A stretch of 64,000 nt of DNA, taken from Eleusine coracana subsp. coracana (lineage: Eukaryota > Streptophyta > Magnoliopsida > Poales > Poaceae). The notes beneath the pieces were generated by a model that was not told the DNA's origin, did no database searches, and worked only from the letters and a program-made list of their open reading frames with translations. This document shows, piece by piece, positions 1 to 10,154 of the stretch; position 1 is the stretch's first letter, and every line of letters begins with the position of its first letter. The DNA lies in contig CM064423.1 of assembly GCA_032690845.1 (NCBI GenBank), positions 31,766,044 to 31,830,043 on the forward strand, written 5' to 3'. The position numbers and the translations under genes were made by a program.

Positions 1-89
1 CAAGAAACAGTCTAGGAGCTAACCTCTATAAATAGCAATATGTGGTTGAGAGATATTGAGCCTTGTCCTGATATTGTATCCAACTCAAC

Positions 90-450
90 ATTAGAGGACA
101 ATCGGTAAAAGCCTTGTACAATACCATTGTTGGCGCCAACATAATGTCCGAATCTTTTGCGTTCACCCATGTGAATAATGTGTAGTTTTCTCTAACATAT
201 AAAACATTCAAGGATCCTTCCAGGTTCATGACTAAAGGGATTGGGACCCTGTCTATACGAAGTGCCTGTGAGGCACAAATTTGCCAAGTCTATCTTGGAC
301 TTCCATCTTTTTGATGTCCGAAAATTTGACATCCTAATGAGGCATCCAATTGTGAAACTTTTTATTGTTGTCACGATTATAGGAAGGCCCGACATAAAAC
401 TTGGGAGTGATGCTTTTTCTGTCCCGATCCCTCGATCAAAAATCATTTGA
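90..450 (+). pseudogene. Retropepsin-like domain, copy 1 (degenerate)
   Basis: Read on the plus strand, bases 90-180 encode a segment containing ANIMSESFAF, which matches ANIMSLSFAF in copy 2. Bases 241-450 give VPVRHKFAKSILDFHLFDVR followed by FDILMRHP, matching copy 2 closely. An in-frame stop follows the first part and the second part is in another frame, so the copy is broken. The order (flap-like region, LDFH strand, FDILxGHP strand) is that of plant retroelement aspartic proteases. The Asp-Ser/Thr-Gly catalytic triplet is not visible. Confidence 0.5.
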
Positions 451-803
451 CAGAACCTCTCCCCAAGGGAGAGCCTAGTGATAATTCATTGGAAACATTC
501 CCTTCCTACCCCCTTGGATCTCTCCACATGAAACAAGACCAACTATGTATCCAGGGGGAAGACAAGCCAACCCTCGAGCATCCCTCAATAGTCGAGTCGG
601 AGCGCTTAGCTCTCTCAATTCAAGGCTTTGCTATTGATACCTCTCAGAAGGAAGGAGAAACTCCACCTTCAGGGTTGCAAGAAGAAATTAATTAAGTTTA
701 TCTTTGTGATCCTATAAACACCTCAAAATGCTTTTGCCAAAAGACACCACCGATTCACGTTCCATCTCCTAGTCCAATCAAGGAGGTAATCCTCCATGAT
801 ACA

Positions 804-1247
804 GTGAAGGAGTTAGCTTCAAGTATGAGTCATGATTGGTCAGGAGAGGTTATTAACAGTAACTCTCCCTCCTTGGCCATTCAATGCCACATTGTAGGAA
901 CCGTCGTGGATGTTCTATGTAGTCCCACTATCTGTGCCAACATCATGTCTTTGTCATTTGCATTTGCCAATTTGGGCAATGAACCTCTGGCGCCGATTAG
1001 AAAATCATTCAGGAGCTCCCAAGACCATGTTTTAGAAGGATATGGGGTTATACAAAACATGCCCGTTAGGCATGGTGACGTTAAGGTTGTCCTAGACTTC
1101 CATGTTGTTGAAGCACGTGACTTTGATATCCTGATCGGGCATCCCATGGATATCTTTCTCATGGATGCACCAACACTAGGATGCCTTGAAGTTAAAATTG
1201 GACAAAAGAAATATATGGTACCTACTTGGCCTCTTTATCCTATCTAA
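804..1247 (+). pseudogene. Retropepsin-like domain, copy 2
   Basis: This 147-codon reading frame holds the best preserved protease-like copy. It has an N-terminal strand around VVDVLCSPTICANIMS, where a protease would carry the catalytic Asp, then GYGVIQNMPVRHGDVKVVLD, then FDILIGHP near residues 111-118. That architecture is typical of gypsy gag-protease polyproteins in grasses. The catalytic aspartate is replaced (Ser-Pro-Thr in place of Asp-Thr/Ser-Gly), so it is probably not an active protease. It ends at a stop 22 bases before copy 3. Confidence 0.6.
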
Positions 1248-1268
1248 GATGAAATTCCAAAGGAGCCA

Positions 1269-1668
1269 GTGACTAAGGAGCGGTTGATGGAAGCAAGACC
1301 CAATTCCAAAGAGATTCAAATCACTTGTCCTTCCACAACCATGTCCTGTCGTATGGAAGGACATGCCATAGAAGCCCTTCATGATCCCACCTCAGAGGCC
1401 AATGTAATTCCTAAATACATACTATACCAACTATTGGATGACATACCTCTTGAGCAGACCGACACATACTTCAAGGACATCTTAGGAGTCATATCCAAAT
1501 GTCGGGGATTGCAAGGGCCGTACCGATTGAGATAGACAAAGTTGAAGTTTGCATAGACCTCCACATCCTTCCTATCATTGACTTTGAAGTTATCCTAGGC
1601 TACCCACTAGAAAAACTCTACCCACTAGGTAAATGTCATGGGAGCCTTAATAAAGAGCTTAGGAAGTT
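1269..1668 (+). pseudogene. Retropepsin-like domain, copy 3 (truncated by Copia-1)
   Basis: Two overlapping frames, 1269-1535 and 1499-1720, together cover a third protease-like module. The first contains HDPTSEANVIP, again in the position of the active-site loop but without Asp-Ser/Thr-Gly. The second contains GIARAVPIEIDKVEV and DFEVILGYPLEKLY. A frameshift near 1500 separates them. The real coding sequence stops at the copia LTR at 1669; the last 17 codons of the second frame are LTR sequence. The downstream continuation should be sought at 13397. Confidence 0.55.
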
Positions 1669-3493
1669 TGAGAAACCATGTGAATATGTCCATGGTTTGC
1701 AATATGTGATGAGTAATTGACATCATTGAGTTTGGTGTTTGAGTTGAAATGCGGGAATCTAGGGATTGCATGAGTTTGTGCATATCATGGTTTTGACTAA
1801 CCGGAGTTGCTGAGGATGTTGGAGAGTTGCAGGAGATGGGAGATGTGTTTGCTTGTCTCATGATGTGTAGGTCACTTGAGTCAACTTGGCGGTCAACGGC
1901 AAGAGGATCGGGCACAAGTAGGAGACTTGGGGCCGGATGATCAGGAGGCCGGGTGAAGTCAAGCGTGATCCACATCGTACACATGGAGAGGCAAGAAGCA
2001 CGGACGGTTTCACGGTTGACCCTCAAAACTGTGGGTGGTAATCAAGATGACAGGATTGACCAAGTCAAAGATCATCGGGCGTCGATGCAAGTAGAGGCTT
2101 CTAATGGACCGGAGGCAGGAGAGACTTGCCGACGAGGAAGATCACGGGATGAGGTGACGCGCGTCAAGATCAAGAAGTCGCACTTTGAGAAGCGTGCAAG
2201 GCGGTTTCACGGTTTGGACCACAAAACCGGTCGCCGTGGTTGATGGTGCACGTGGCACCATCGCGGAGTTTGCGTCGAGGCGAAGCAAAGTTGTGAAGGG
2301 TTCGATGGCGTTCGAGCAAAGGAAAACAAGTTGGACGGTTTTGCCCCCGGTGGTAGGTGGCAATGAGTTATAGGTCAAGGGTAGAGTTGTCTTGGACCCA
2401 AGGCCTATATAAGGAGAGGTGTGGCTGGTGGGAGAGGTGCCTCTTCCCATTAGCCTTGTGTTAGTGTTCATTCAAAGTGCTAGGAGAGAGATTCATGTAA
2501 AGAGGAGTGTAGTGGGTGTGTGAGAGACATCACTTGCTCTTCCAAATAGTGGGAGGAAAAGGGTGGCTTCGTAGCCTTGTATCCATAGATCTTGTAAGCA
2601 TGTTTCTATGATATGAGAATTATTTTCGTGCTCAAGATCTTCCTCTCTGCCTAAATCCCGAATTTCTCTTTTCTCTATTTTCAGAGCTATTTTTGTGGGA
2701 ATTTTCGATCTCCTTTTTGGACAAGTTTTTGGGACGGATTTTCTAGGAAACTTGGTGCTATGATGAGCTAGGACAAATCCCTAAAAATTCTTGACCGAAT
2801 CCATAGCTCTAGCATCTTTGATTTGAAGGATTTCTCAAGTTTTCCCTTTTTGGTGTTCTTGGCACAAGATCTGAAATTCATGATGATTCCTTGAGCCAAT
2901 TGAGTGGATCATATAGGATTAGGGTTGTGATGTGTTGAGGATTCACTGGTCTAAAAATTGCATCATTTGGAGTTCGTTTGATTAGGTTTTGGTCAAGTTT
3001 TTGCCTAATCCTGAAATATTTTTCTGTTCTGTCGGGGTCGACCGGCACTGCCGATGACCAAGACCGGCACTGCCGGTGGGTCAGAACTCGGATCGGCATT
3101 GCCAATTCCATGATCGGCACTGCCGGTGGCTTGAGTCCCAACCCCGCACCAGCTCTGCCGATGCGCTCTGTTTACTATGTTTGAGAATCCCTCACTGACA
3201 CTACCGATGGCTGTGATCGGCACTACCGATGGTAGTCCAGTAAGGTGATTTGTGTGCGCCTCTTTGACTAATTCAAGTCTTTGCTGTTCCCATTTGTCTC
3301 CGCTGTGTTCCGCTGCTGTAGTTCATCACGCCTAGGGTTAGCACATCACAAGTTGATGTGTGTAACTTTGGTGATGGGGTTAGAGGTTGGCTTGGGTTGT
3401 AATTGGGACATAGGCCAAGTTCTTGTGAAGAATTTTTATTGGCTCCCATTCACCCCCCCCCCCCCCCCTTCTGGTCACCTTCTCGGTCCTTCA
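1669..3493 (+). repeat. Copia-1 5' LTR
   Basis: This 1825-base LTR runs from TGAGAAACC to CCTTCA and is matched along its length by 11552-13396. It contains a TATA box at 2406, an array of palindromes of the type CGGCACTGCCG between about 3039 and 3232, and a run of C at about 3461-3478 near its 3' end. The C run is shorter in the 3' LTR, an ordinary slippage difference. Confidence 0.93.
2406..2414 (+). promoter_or_regulatory. TATA box of Copia-1 5' LTR
   Basis: The sequence TATATAAGG lies about 740 bases into the LTR in a context conserved in the 3' LTR (12290-12298), in the solo LTR at 44430-46225 and in the related LTR near 60076. This is the expected position for the U3/R boundary. Confidence 0.6.
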
Positions 3494-3494
3494 A

Positions 3495-3508
3495 TTGGTA
3501 CTAGAGCC
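3495..3508 (+). other. Primer-binding site, tRNA-Met type
   Basis: TTGGTACTAGAGCC begins two bases after the LTR end. It resembles the common plant copia primer site TGGTATCAGAGCC (initiator tRNA-Met) with a small internal change, which also fits an old copy. Confidence 0.7.
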
Positions 3509-3556
3509 GGTTTGATCACTAGTTGAACCTCATCGGTTTTGAGATCCGAAGGCGAC

Positions 3557-4659
3557 ATGGAGAAGCGTGCGGTCAAGCTTTGGATGTTTGATGGAGAGGA
3601 CTTCCCCTACTAGAAGTCACGGACCAAGGCTTATCTCTTAAGCCAAGGACGTGCAATTTGGGAGATCATGGAGCAGAACTACGCCATTCCGGATGACCTT
3701 AATACTGCGCCAGTAGGTGAGTTAACCAGGTATGAAAACAACTCCCAAGCTGTCAATATCCTGCTTTCTGCTCTATGTAGGAATGAACATGATCGTGTTG
3801 CTCATGTTGATACTGCATATGCCATTTGGGCAAATCTTTGCACATAGCATGAGGGTACCAATCAAGTCAAGTCTATGTGTAAGGATTCTTACAATAGACA
3901 GTACCAAACCTTTGCACAAAAACCTGGCGAGTCACTAAATGACACCTTTCATAGGTTTGAGGGCATTATGTGCAACTTGCGGGCTTGTGGTAACCTTGTG
4001 TACAGTGATAATGATAGAGCTAAGCAATGTTGTATTCACTTGATGAAAATGCTTGGGGGGTTAAGATTGCTGCAATAGAAGAAACTGCTGATTTCAATAC
4101 CCTGGACTATGAGCAGCTATATAGCAAGCTAAAATCTCATGAACTGTCTAGGAAGTCTCGTTCTAATCTTGCTATTTCTGCTTCTAGCATGGCTTTGCGT
4201 TCTAGCTCTCAAAAGGGTAGTTATCGTGGTGCTTCTTATGGAACTAACCCCTCAATTGACAAGTCTTCTTTAGAGTTTGCTCTTTCTTCTCTTGTTGCAG
4301 CTTCCGATGAACAGATGGAGTGCATTTCTGATGAGGAGCTGTCCTTGCTCACAAGGAAGTTCAGGAAGTTCTACAACAACCGCAAGGAGAGAAAAGGAGG
4401 TGGTTCAAGAACCTGCTTCGAGTGTGGTGACCCGGGATACTTCATTGCTGACTATCCCAAGAAGAAGAAGAAGGCCAGATACCACGACAACAACACTAAA
4501 GACTTCAAGCAGAAGAAGAACCGGTTCTACAAGAAAGGCAAGAACTCCAAGAAGTTCGCCAAGGCCATTGCACGCGCCTGGGTAGCCGCCTTGAGCGATG
4601 TGGATCTCACATCAAGTGAAGGCCTTACAAGCTCAGAGGAGGAGGTTGAGAAGCCATGA
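3557..4659 (+). pseudogene. Copia-1 gag, N-terminal part
   Basis: The reading frame starts at the ATG at 3557, just after the primer site, with the usual copia gag opening (LWMFDGEDFPY). In-frame stops lie at 3611-3613 and 3845-3847, and a frameshift near 4030 moves the rest to another frame. That frame runs to a TGA at 4657-4659. The middle matches the UBN2-type gag domain, with RFEGIMCNLRACGN and later WGVKIAAIEE. A CCHC zinc knuckle begins at CFECGDPG, but the His and the last Cys are both Tyr (GYFIADY), so this knuckle cannot bind zinc normally. A lysine-rich segment follows. Confidence 0.85.
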
Positions 4660-5690
4660 GTCAAGAGGAAGGACAACTTCACCGGGCTTTGCTTTGTGGC
4701 AAAGAATGATCATGACATCGACTCTGGCTCCGACTCCGACACAAGCCAGGTACCTCTCACTCTTGATGAGCTCTCTTCTGAACTTGATCATTTGCGTGAT
4801 GTTCTGCTCATGCAAGCTGATAAGCTTCGCAGCGCTGTTCATGAGAATAGAGAGTTTAAGTCTAAGTTAGAGAGTGCTGAGTATGAAATCACTTCGCTTA
4901 GGTCTAAGCTAGCAAAAGATGACATTGTAGTTGAGTGTGAGTCTTGTCTCAAGTTGTGATGAATGATCTCAGCTAGAGGGAAAGTGTGCATGCTCAAGTT
5001 GCCAGTCATCTTGAGAGTGCCCTTAAAGAGCTTGATGAATTCAAAGCTAGACCAACTCTTTTGGGTGCATGTCAGAAGTGCCCCAAGCTCAATAATGAGT
5101 TGGAAGCTCAAACCCTCAAAGTCAAAGAGCTCGAGTCCAAGCTGCTAGATGAGACTCGCTCTAAAGTTCTCCCACCACCATGTGTGGTGTCTGGCTCTCT
5201 TAAGGATAAGCTTGCAATCACTAGAGAGGAAAACAAAATCCTAACCCAAGAAAATGACTATCTCATCTCTCGTCTCTAAAGAACCCTAGTGAGTGACGAG
5301 AAGATTGAGAGTGACTTGGCAAGAGTCAAAGAAAGTGCCAGTAGGTCAACCTACAACTTGGGCTTGGGATTTGAGAGGTGTGACACGGAGAGTGAGAATG
5401 TGGGTAAGTTTGTGCCTAGCTCTAGCGACAAGGATGAGGAACAATCCATCAAATCCACTGACACATACTATCCACATAACCCCAATCCTTCCTTCAACCC
5501 AAAGCAAGTCGAGAAGCCAAAACCCAAACCCACTGTGCATGGTAAGCCTAAACATGAGAGTGTCTACATTTGCATGTTCTGTGGCCGCAGGGGTCACTTG
5601 GATGAGTACTGTTCTAGGCGTAAGAGGATTGAGAGGATGCAAGTTGAGTTAACTAGAAATGTGCATCATGATGATTTTGTTGGTTTGTAG
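4660..5690 (+). pseudogene. Copia-1 gag, C-terminal coiled-coil and second zinc knuckle
   Basis: After the stop at 4657 the same frame continues to about 4957 with heptad-rich sequence (LDELSSELDHLRDVLLMQAD). A frameshift near 4960 moves the region to the frame of 4986-5690, with another stop at 5277-5279. This part is also predicted coiled coil by eye. It ends in an intact CCHC knuckle, CMFCGRRGHLDEYC, followed by a basic stretch. Long gags with a coiled coil and a second knuckle are typical of large-genome plant copia elements of the SIRE type. Confidence 0.75.
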
Positions 5691-6061
5691 CCTCACTCTT
5701 TAGCTCATGCCTATCATGGATAGGGTCATTCATTATATGGCTTTGATTCACAAAACATAGGCTTTGTGCAGTAGCGCTTTGGCACCCCATGTTTTCCACA
5801 TCGTGATAAGCGTCGCTCGCGTGGATTTGTCTTTCACACAGATGATTTCTATCCTCACAACCCCAGGTTTGAGTTGAGATGCTTTGACAGGCCACGCTTT
5901 CCCCATCGTGGTACTCGTCCCACGCGTTCGACTGGTAATGTGCAAAGAACTGTGATAACCCCTGCAGGTCGTGTGATTCAGTGCTGGCTTCCCAAGAGTT
6001 TTCTTTCTACCCCAGCACTGAGTCATCGATCTTTCCTTCTCGTTCTTTGTAGGCAGTAGGA

Positions 6062-6487
6062 GGAGGCCTAGAGAACAAATGGTTGATGGACTCCGGGTGT
6101 TCACGCCACATGACCGGAGATGCAAAGTGGTTCTCCAGCCTCACTCCTAGGAAACACTAGGAGTATGTGACCTTTGGAGATGACAAGAGAGGGAGAGTGA
6201 AGGCAAGAGGCGCGGTAAAGGTAAATAAAAAGTTCACTCTCAAGGATGTTGGTTTGGTTGAGCATCTCAAGTACAATCTTCTCTCCGTCATTCAGTTGCT
6301 TGATGTTGGTTTGGAAGTGCGCTTTAAGAAAAATACTTCTTGTGTTCTTGATTCGAATGGCTCTTTGGTTTGTGGTATTTCTAGCATTGGGAAATTTTTC
6401 AGGCTGATTTTGCTGGTTCTCCTGGTTCTCACAAGTGCTTGTTTGCTCAATCCTCTTCTGAGCTCTGGAAATGGCATAGGAGATTAG
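6062..6487 (+). pseudogene. Copia-1 aspartic protease
   Basis: Copia retropepsin matures the Gag-Pol polyprotein. The active-site triplet Asp-Ser-Gly is encoded at 6089-6097 within LMDSGCSRHMTG, the standard copia form. An in-frame TAG at 6158-6160 interrupts it. The downstream frame from 6167 contains the typical KFTLKDVGLVEHLKYNLLSV region. A frameshift near 6450 separates it from the integrase frame. Confidence 0.85.
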
Positions 6488-7395
6488 GTCACATGAGCTT
6501 TGACTTGCTTTGTCGCTTGAGTGGCCTAGGTTTGATCCGAGGATTGCCTAAGCTCAAATTTGATAGGGATTTGGTTTGTGCTCCTTGTCGTCATGGGAAA
6601 ATGATTGTTGCTTCTCATCCACCAATCAATTTGGTGATGACTGAACGCCCTGGAGAGCTGCTTCATATGGACACTGTTGGTCCTTCTCGGGTTTGTTCGG
6701 CAGGTGGGAAGTGGTATGTTCTTGTGATTGTTGACGACTACTCTCGCTACTCTTGGGTTCACTTTCTTGAAAGCAAGGATGAAGTGTTTCATCACTTTCG
6801 GAGCTTAGCTTTGAGGTTGTTCAAGGAACTCCCTAGTGCATTACGAGCAATCCGCAGTGATAATGGCACCGAGTTCAAGAACGCCTCCTTTGATGCTTTT
6901 TGCCTTGACCATGGTATTGAGCATCAGTTTTCAGCACCTCGTGTCCCTTAGCAAAATGGTGTGGTCGAAAGAAAGAACAGGACCTTGGTGGAAATGGCCC
7001 GGACAATGCTCGATGAGCATAGGACTCCGAGGCGGTTCTAGGCTGAGGCCATTAGCAATACTTGCTATATTTCCAATCGGGTTTTCTTGCGCTCAATTCT
7101 TAATGTGACTACCTATGAGCTACGCTTTGGGAGGAAGCCATCTGTTTCTCATTTGCGCGCCTTTGGTTGCAAGTGCTTCATTCTCAAGCGTGGCAATCTT
7201 GATAAGTTTCAATCGAGATATTCCGATGGCACCTTTCTTGGCTACACTCTCCATAGCCATTCTTACAGAGTTTTGAATTTGGAAACTAACACCATCGTAG
7301 AGTCCTGCGATGTAACCTTTGATGAATCACACTCTTGTGCAAGCAATGTGGTTGAGACTGCAGGTTACAGGAAGATGGAGGAGCATATCTTTTAG
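6439..7395 (+). pseudogene. Copia-1 integrase
   Basis: One frame spans this region with TAG stops at 6949-6951 and about 7037. The N-terminal zinc-binding module is visible as WHRRLGHM followed by CAPCRHGK (HHCC). The catalytic DDE residues are present: Asp at 6670, Asp at 6859 in SDNGTEF, and Glu at 6967 in VVERKN, giving the expected 35-residue spacing between the second Asp and Glu. The C-terminal GKKPSVSHLRxFGC-type motif of copia integrases is at about 7132-7170. Both stops look like single changes of a Gln codon and of another codon to TAG. Confidence 0.9.
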
Positions 7396-7412
7396 AAGAG
7401 GACCAATAGGGC

Positions 7413-8825
7413 TTGGATGATGGCGATGATGAGCCTTTCCATCCCACATCCGAGCTTGTTCCTGCTGCTTCCACCACTGCAGCAAAGGGTCCAGAAGCTT
7501 CTACATCGACCTCAGCAACTGTTGAGCTAACTCCTGCTATGATTGAGGGGAAGGTACGCTCTGAGAGAGAGGCCCCTCACCACATTCAGCGTCAACATCC
7601 ACCTCAACAGATGATCGGTAATCTCTATGAGAGGACAACAAGGTCAAGGTTTACACATCTCGCCTGCTTTACTAATTCTCTCTTTGTTGCCACCTTTGAA
7701 CCTCGGGATATTGGACATGCATTATCTGATGAACATTGGGTTAATGCCATGCATGAGGAGTTGGAAAACTTTGAGAGAAACAAAGTGTGGACCCTAGTAG
7801 AACCTCCTGTTGGTATCAATGTCATAGGAACCAAGTGGGTTTTCAAAAACAAGCATGTGGAAGATGGTGAGGTTGTTAGAAACAAGGCTAGGCTTGTTGT
7901 CCAGGGTTTCAGTCAAGTGGAGGGCTTAGACTATAGGGAAACCTTTGCTCCTGTTGCATGCATAGAAGTCATTAGGATCTTGCTTGCATTTGCTGCCTCT
8001 AAGGGCATTAAACTACCAAGTGAATGTCAAGAGTGCTTTCCTAAATGGTTTCATAGAGGAAGAGGTTTATGTGAGACAACGACCTGGCTTTCAGCACCAC
8101 AAATACCCAAATCGTGTGTACAAGCTTCAAAAGGATTTATACAGGCTAAAGCAAGCACCTAGGGCATGGTATACTAGGCTTAAGACTTTCTTGCTAGAGC
8201 AGGGGTATGTCATGGGGTGTGTTGACAACACCTTGTTCACTATAAAGCATGACAATGGCTTTCTAATCGTTCAGATTTACGTGGATGATATCATCTTTGG
8301 AGGTTCCTCTCATGCTCTCGTGTCCAGATTTTAGGAAGCTATGGAAAGTGAATTTCAGATGTCAAGGATGGGTGAGCTCACCTTCTTTCTTGGACTTCAA
8401 ATCAAGTAGTGCTAGCAAGGCACCTTCATACATCAAGCCAAGTACATGAAGGATCTCCTGAAGAAGTTCGACATGGTCAATGTGAAGCTGTTATCAACAC
8501 CAATGTCCACAACAACGACACTTGACCCTGATGAAGACTGTGAAGCGGTGGATCAAAGGGAGTACAGGAGCATGATTCGCTCCCTCTTATACCTGACAGC
8601 GACAAGACCCGACATACACTTTGCAGTTTGTCTTTGTGCTTGCTTTCAGGCTTCCCCAATAGTGACTCATTGCAAGACTGTCAAGCGCATCTTCAGGTAT
8701 CTCAAATGCACCCTTGAGTTTGGTCTTTGGTACTCTGCATCTTCATCTCTTGATCTCATTGGGTATTCGGATGTGGACTTTGCTAGGTGTAGAATTGATA
8801 GGAAGAGCACTTCTGGTACTTGCCA
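7413..8825 (+). pseudogene. Copia-1 reverse transcriptase and start of RNase H
   Basis: RVT_2-type reverse transcriptase. The frame starting at 7413 contains KWVFKNKHVEDGEVVRNKAR and FAPVACIE, then a frameshift near 8010 moves to the frame of 7984, which has VNVKSAFLNG, YVRQRPGF and the catalytic YVDD box at 8278-8289. Stops occur at 8332-8334 and 8407-8412. From 8446 the frame continues through LLYLTATRPDI to the start of RNase H (IGYSDVDFA, RKSTSGT). The sequence is cut at 8825 by the nested solo LTR; RNase H resumes at 9754. Confidence 0.9.
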
Positions 8826-9748
8826 TGATGAGGACATCACTCCTATGGATAAACACAACACTCCTCCAAATCTGGACTTGCAAGGTCCAATGACTAGAGC
8901 TCGTGCACGACGACTAAATTTAGAGGTGAGCTCGTTCCTACGTTCTTCGCTATATGTTACTTTTGAGAATGGTTTGCTACCTAATGATTATTTTATGATT
9001 AGAAACCATGAAGAGGACCAGGAGATGATGGGAGAAGGAGTTGGGAACGTGGAGGATCAGCAAGGGCTTGGAAGCCAAAGTGGAGGCCCAATCAAAACCG
9101 ACTTCGAGTCTGTTTCGGGGCCCAGGACCAGTCTGTACTAAAACAGTCGCCCAGGACGCATACGGACTCGGATTTGAACGTTCTACATATGCACGGAAAG
9201 ATAAGGAGAAGACCTTTCCAATGCCGCCGGCCTCATGTCAAGATTCATTCGGAGTCATCGGGAATCGTCAAAACAAGAGAGAGTCCAGAATCTATGTCGG
9301 TGCTGCATCGCCTATTTTTGGCCTTTGGGCTTTGTATCTAGTTGAGCCCAATTAGGGGCGCGTCCAGAGGGTCTTGCACGACCCTAGGGTCTTTATATAC
9401 AGCCGCCACCGCACCATTAGGGTTTGGGTTTTGCTTAGATCAATTCATTTCATAAACAGTTTCGCCGTTCATCAGTTTGTGAGACCCCAACTTCGAGAGT
9501 TTAATCATACATCTGCAATTGTGTTGCATTCTTCGTTGTTCTTGCTTGTGTTCTTGATTCACAGGCAGGGATTAGCCTTCTCGGCGAGGTCAATCATCTT
9601 TGGACGGTTGATAACCAGAGGAGACGTCGTGCTGCGATTGCGGGGTTTAGAACGTGCTGTTCTGAAGCCGGATCGATTTGTGTGTCGCCTCCGACCAAAT
9701 CAACTTACCAAGAACCTTTCGGAAGATCGGAAACCCTTGTTCACATCA
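8826..9748 (+). mobile_element. Gypsy-type solo LTR nested in Copia-1 RNase H
   Basis: This 923-base insert begins TGATG and ends CATCA, a short inverted terminus typical of LTRs. It is flanked by a perfect 5-bp duplication, TGCCA at 8821-8825 and 9749-9753. It has a TATA-like TATATAC at 9394-9400. There is no internal region, so it is a solo LTR left by LTR-LTR recombination. The first 300 bases are an open frame containing GPMTRARARRLNLEVSSFL, which resembles the C-terminal tail of gypsy Pol proteins; in some chromoviruses Pol reads into the LTR. Confidence 0.85.
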
Positions 9749-9753
9749 TGCCA

Positions 9754-10154
9754 TTTCTTAGGTACTTCTCTGTTGGTCTTCTCATAAGTAGTCGAGTGTA
9801 GCCCAATCTACCACAGAGGCTGAGTATGTTGCTGCTGCTAATTGCTGCTCACAAATCCTATGGATTGTGTCCACCATGAGAGACTATGGGTTAACCTTTA
9901 AGGGTGTTCCACTCATGTGTGATAACTCCAGTGCCATATGCTTAGCCAAGAACCCAGTCCTACATGGTAAGGTCAAACACATAAATGTGAGATTCCACTT
10001 CTTGAGAGATAATGTTGAGAAGGGAGATGTTAAGGTCAAATACATCGACACCAAAAACCAATTGGCTGATATTCTCAGCAAGCTCCTAGATGCTTCGAGA
10101 TTTGCTTTTCTTCGAGGAGAGCTTGGTGTTTGCCATCCTTATGGCATCATTTGA
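9754..10154 (+). pseudogene. Copia-1 RNase H, C-terminal part
   Basis: Copia RNase H resumes directly after the solo LTR duplication. A decayed stretch to about 9830 shows CHFLGTSL and TTEAEYVAA-like coding in shifting frames. From 9867 an open frame runs to a TGA at 10152-10154 with LMCDNSSAICLAKNPVLHGKVKH, HFLRD and the terminal QLADILSKLLD motif that ends copia Pol. Confidence 0.88.

Larger units (their letters stand above)
1..1668 (+). mobile_element. Outer gypsy-like element, internal region (left part)
   Basis: This is internal sequence of an old LTR element whose 5' end lies outside the window. It carries three successive copies of a retropepsin-like module, described separately, joined by polar, low-conservation linkers such as the one at 447-695. 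Copia-1 interrupts it at 1669 and it resumes at 13397, with AAGTT before and AATTT after the insertion. The 3' LTR of the same element is probably 16003-17016. No reverse transcriptase or integrase motif is visible in the part shown, so a non-autonomous element is likely. Assignment to Ty3-gypsy rests on the protease-like modules and the LTR type. Confidence 0.6.
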
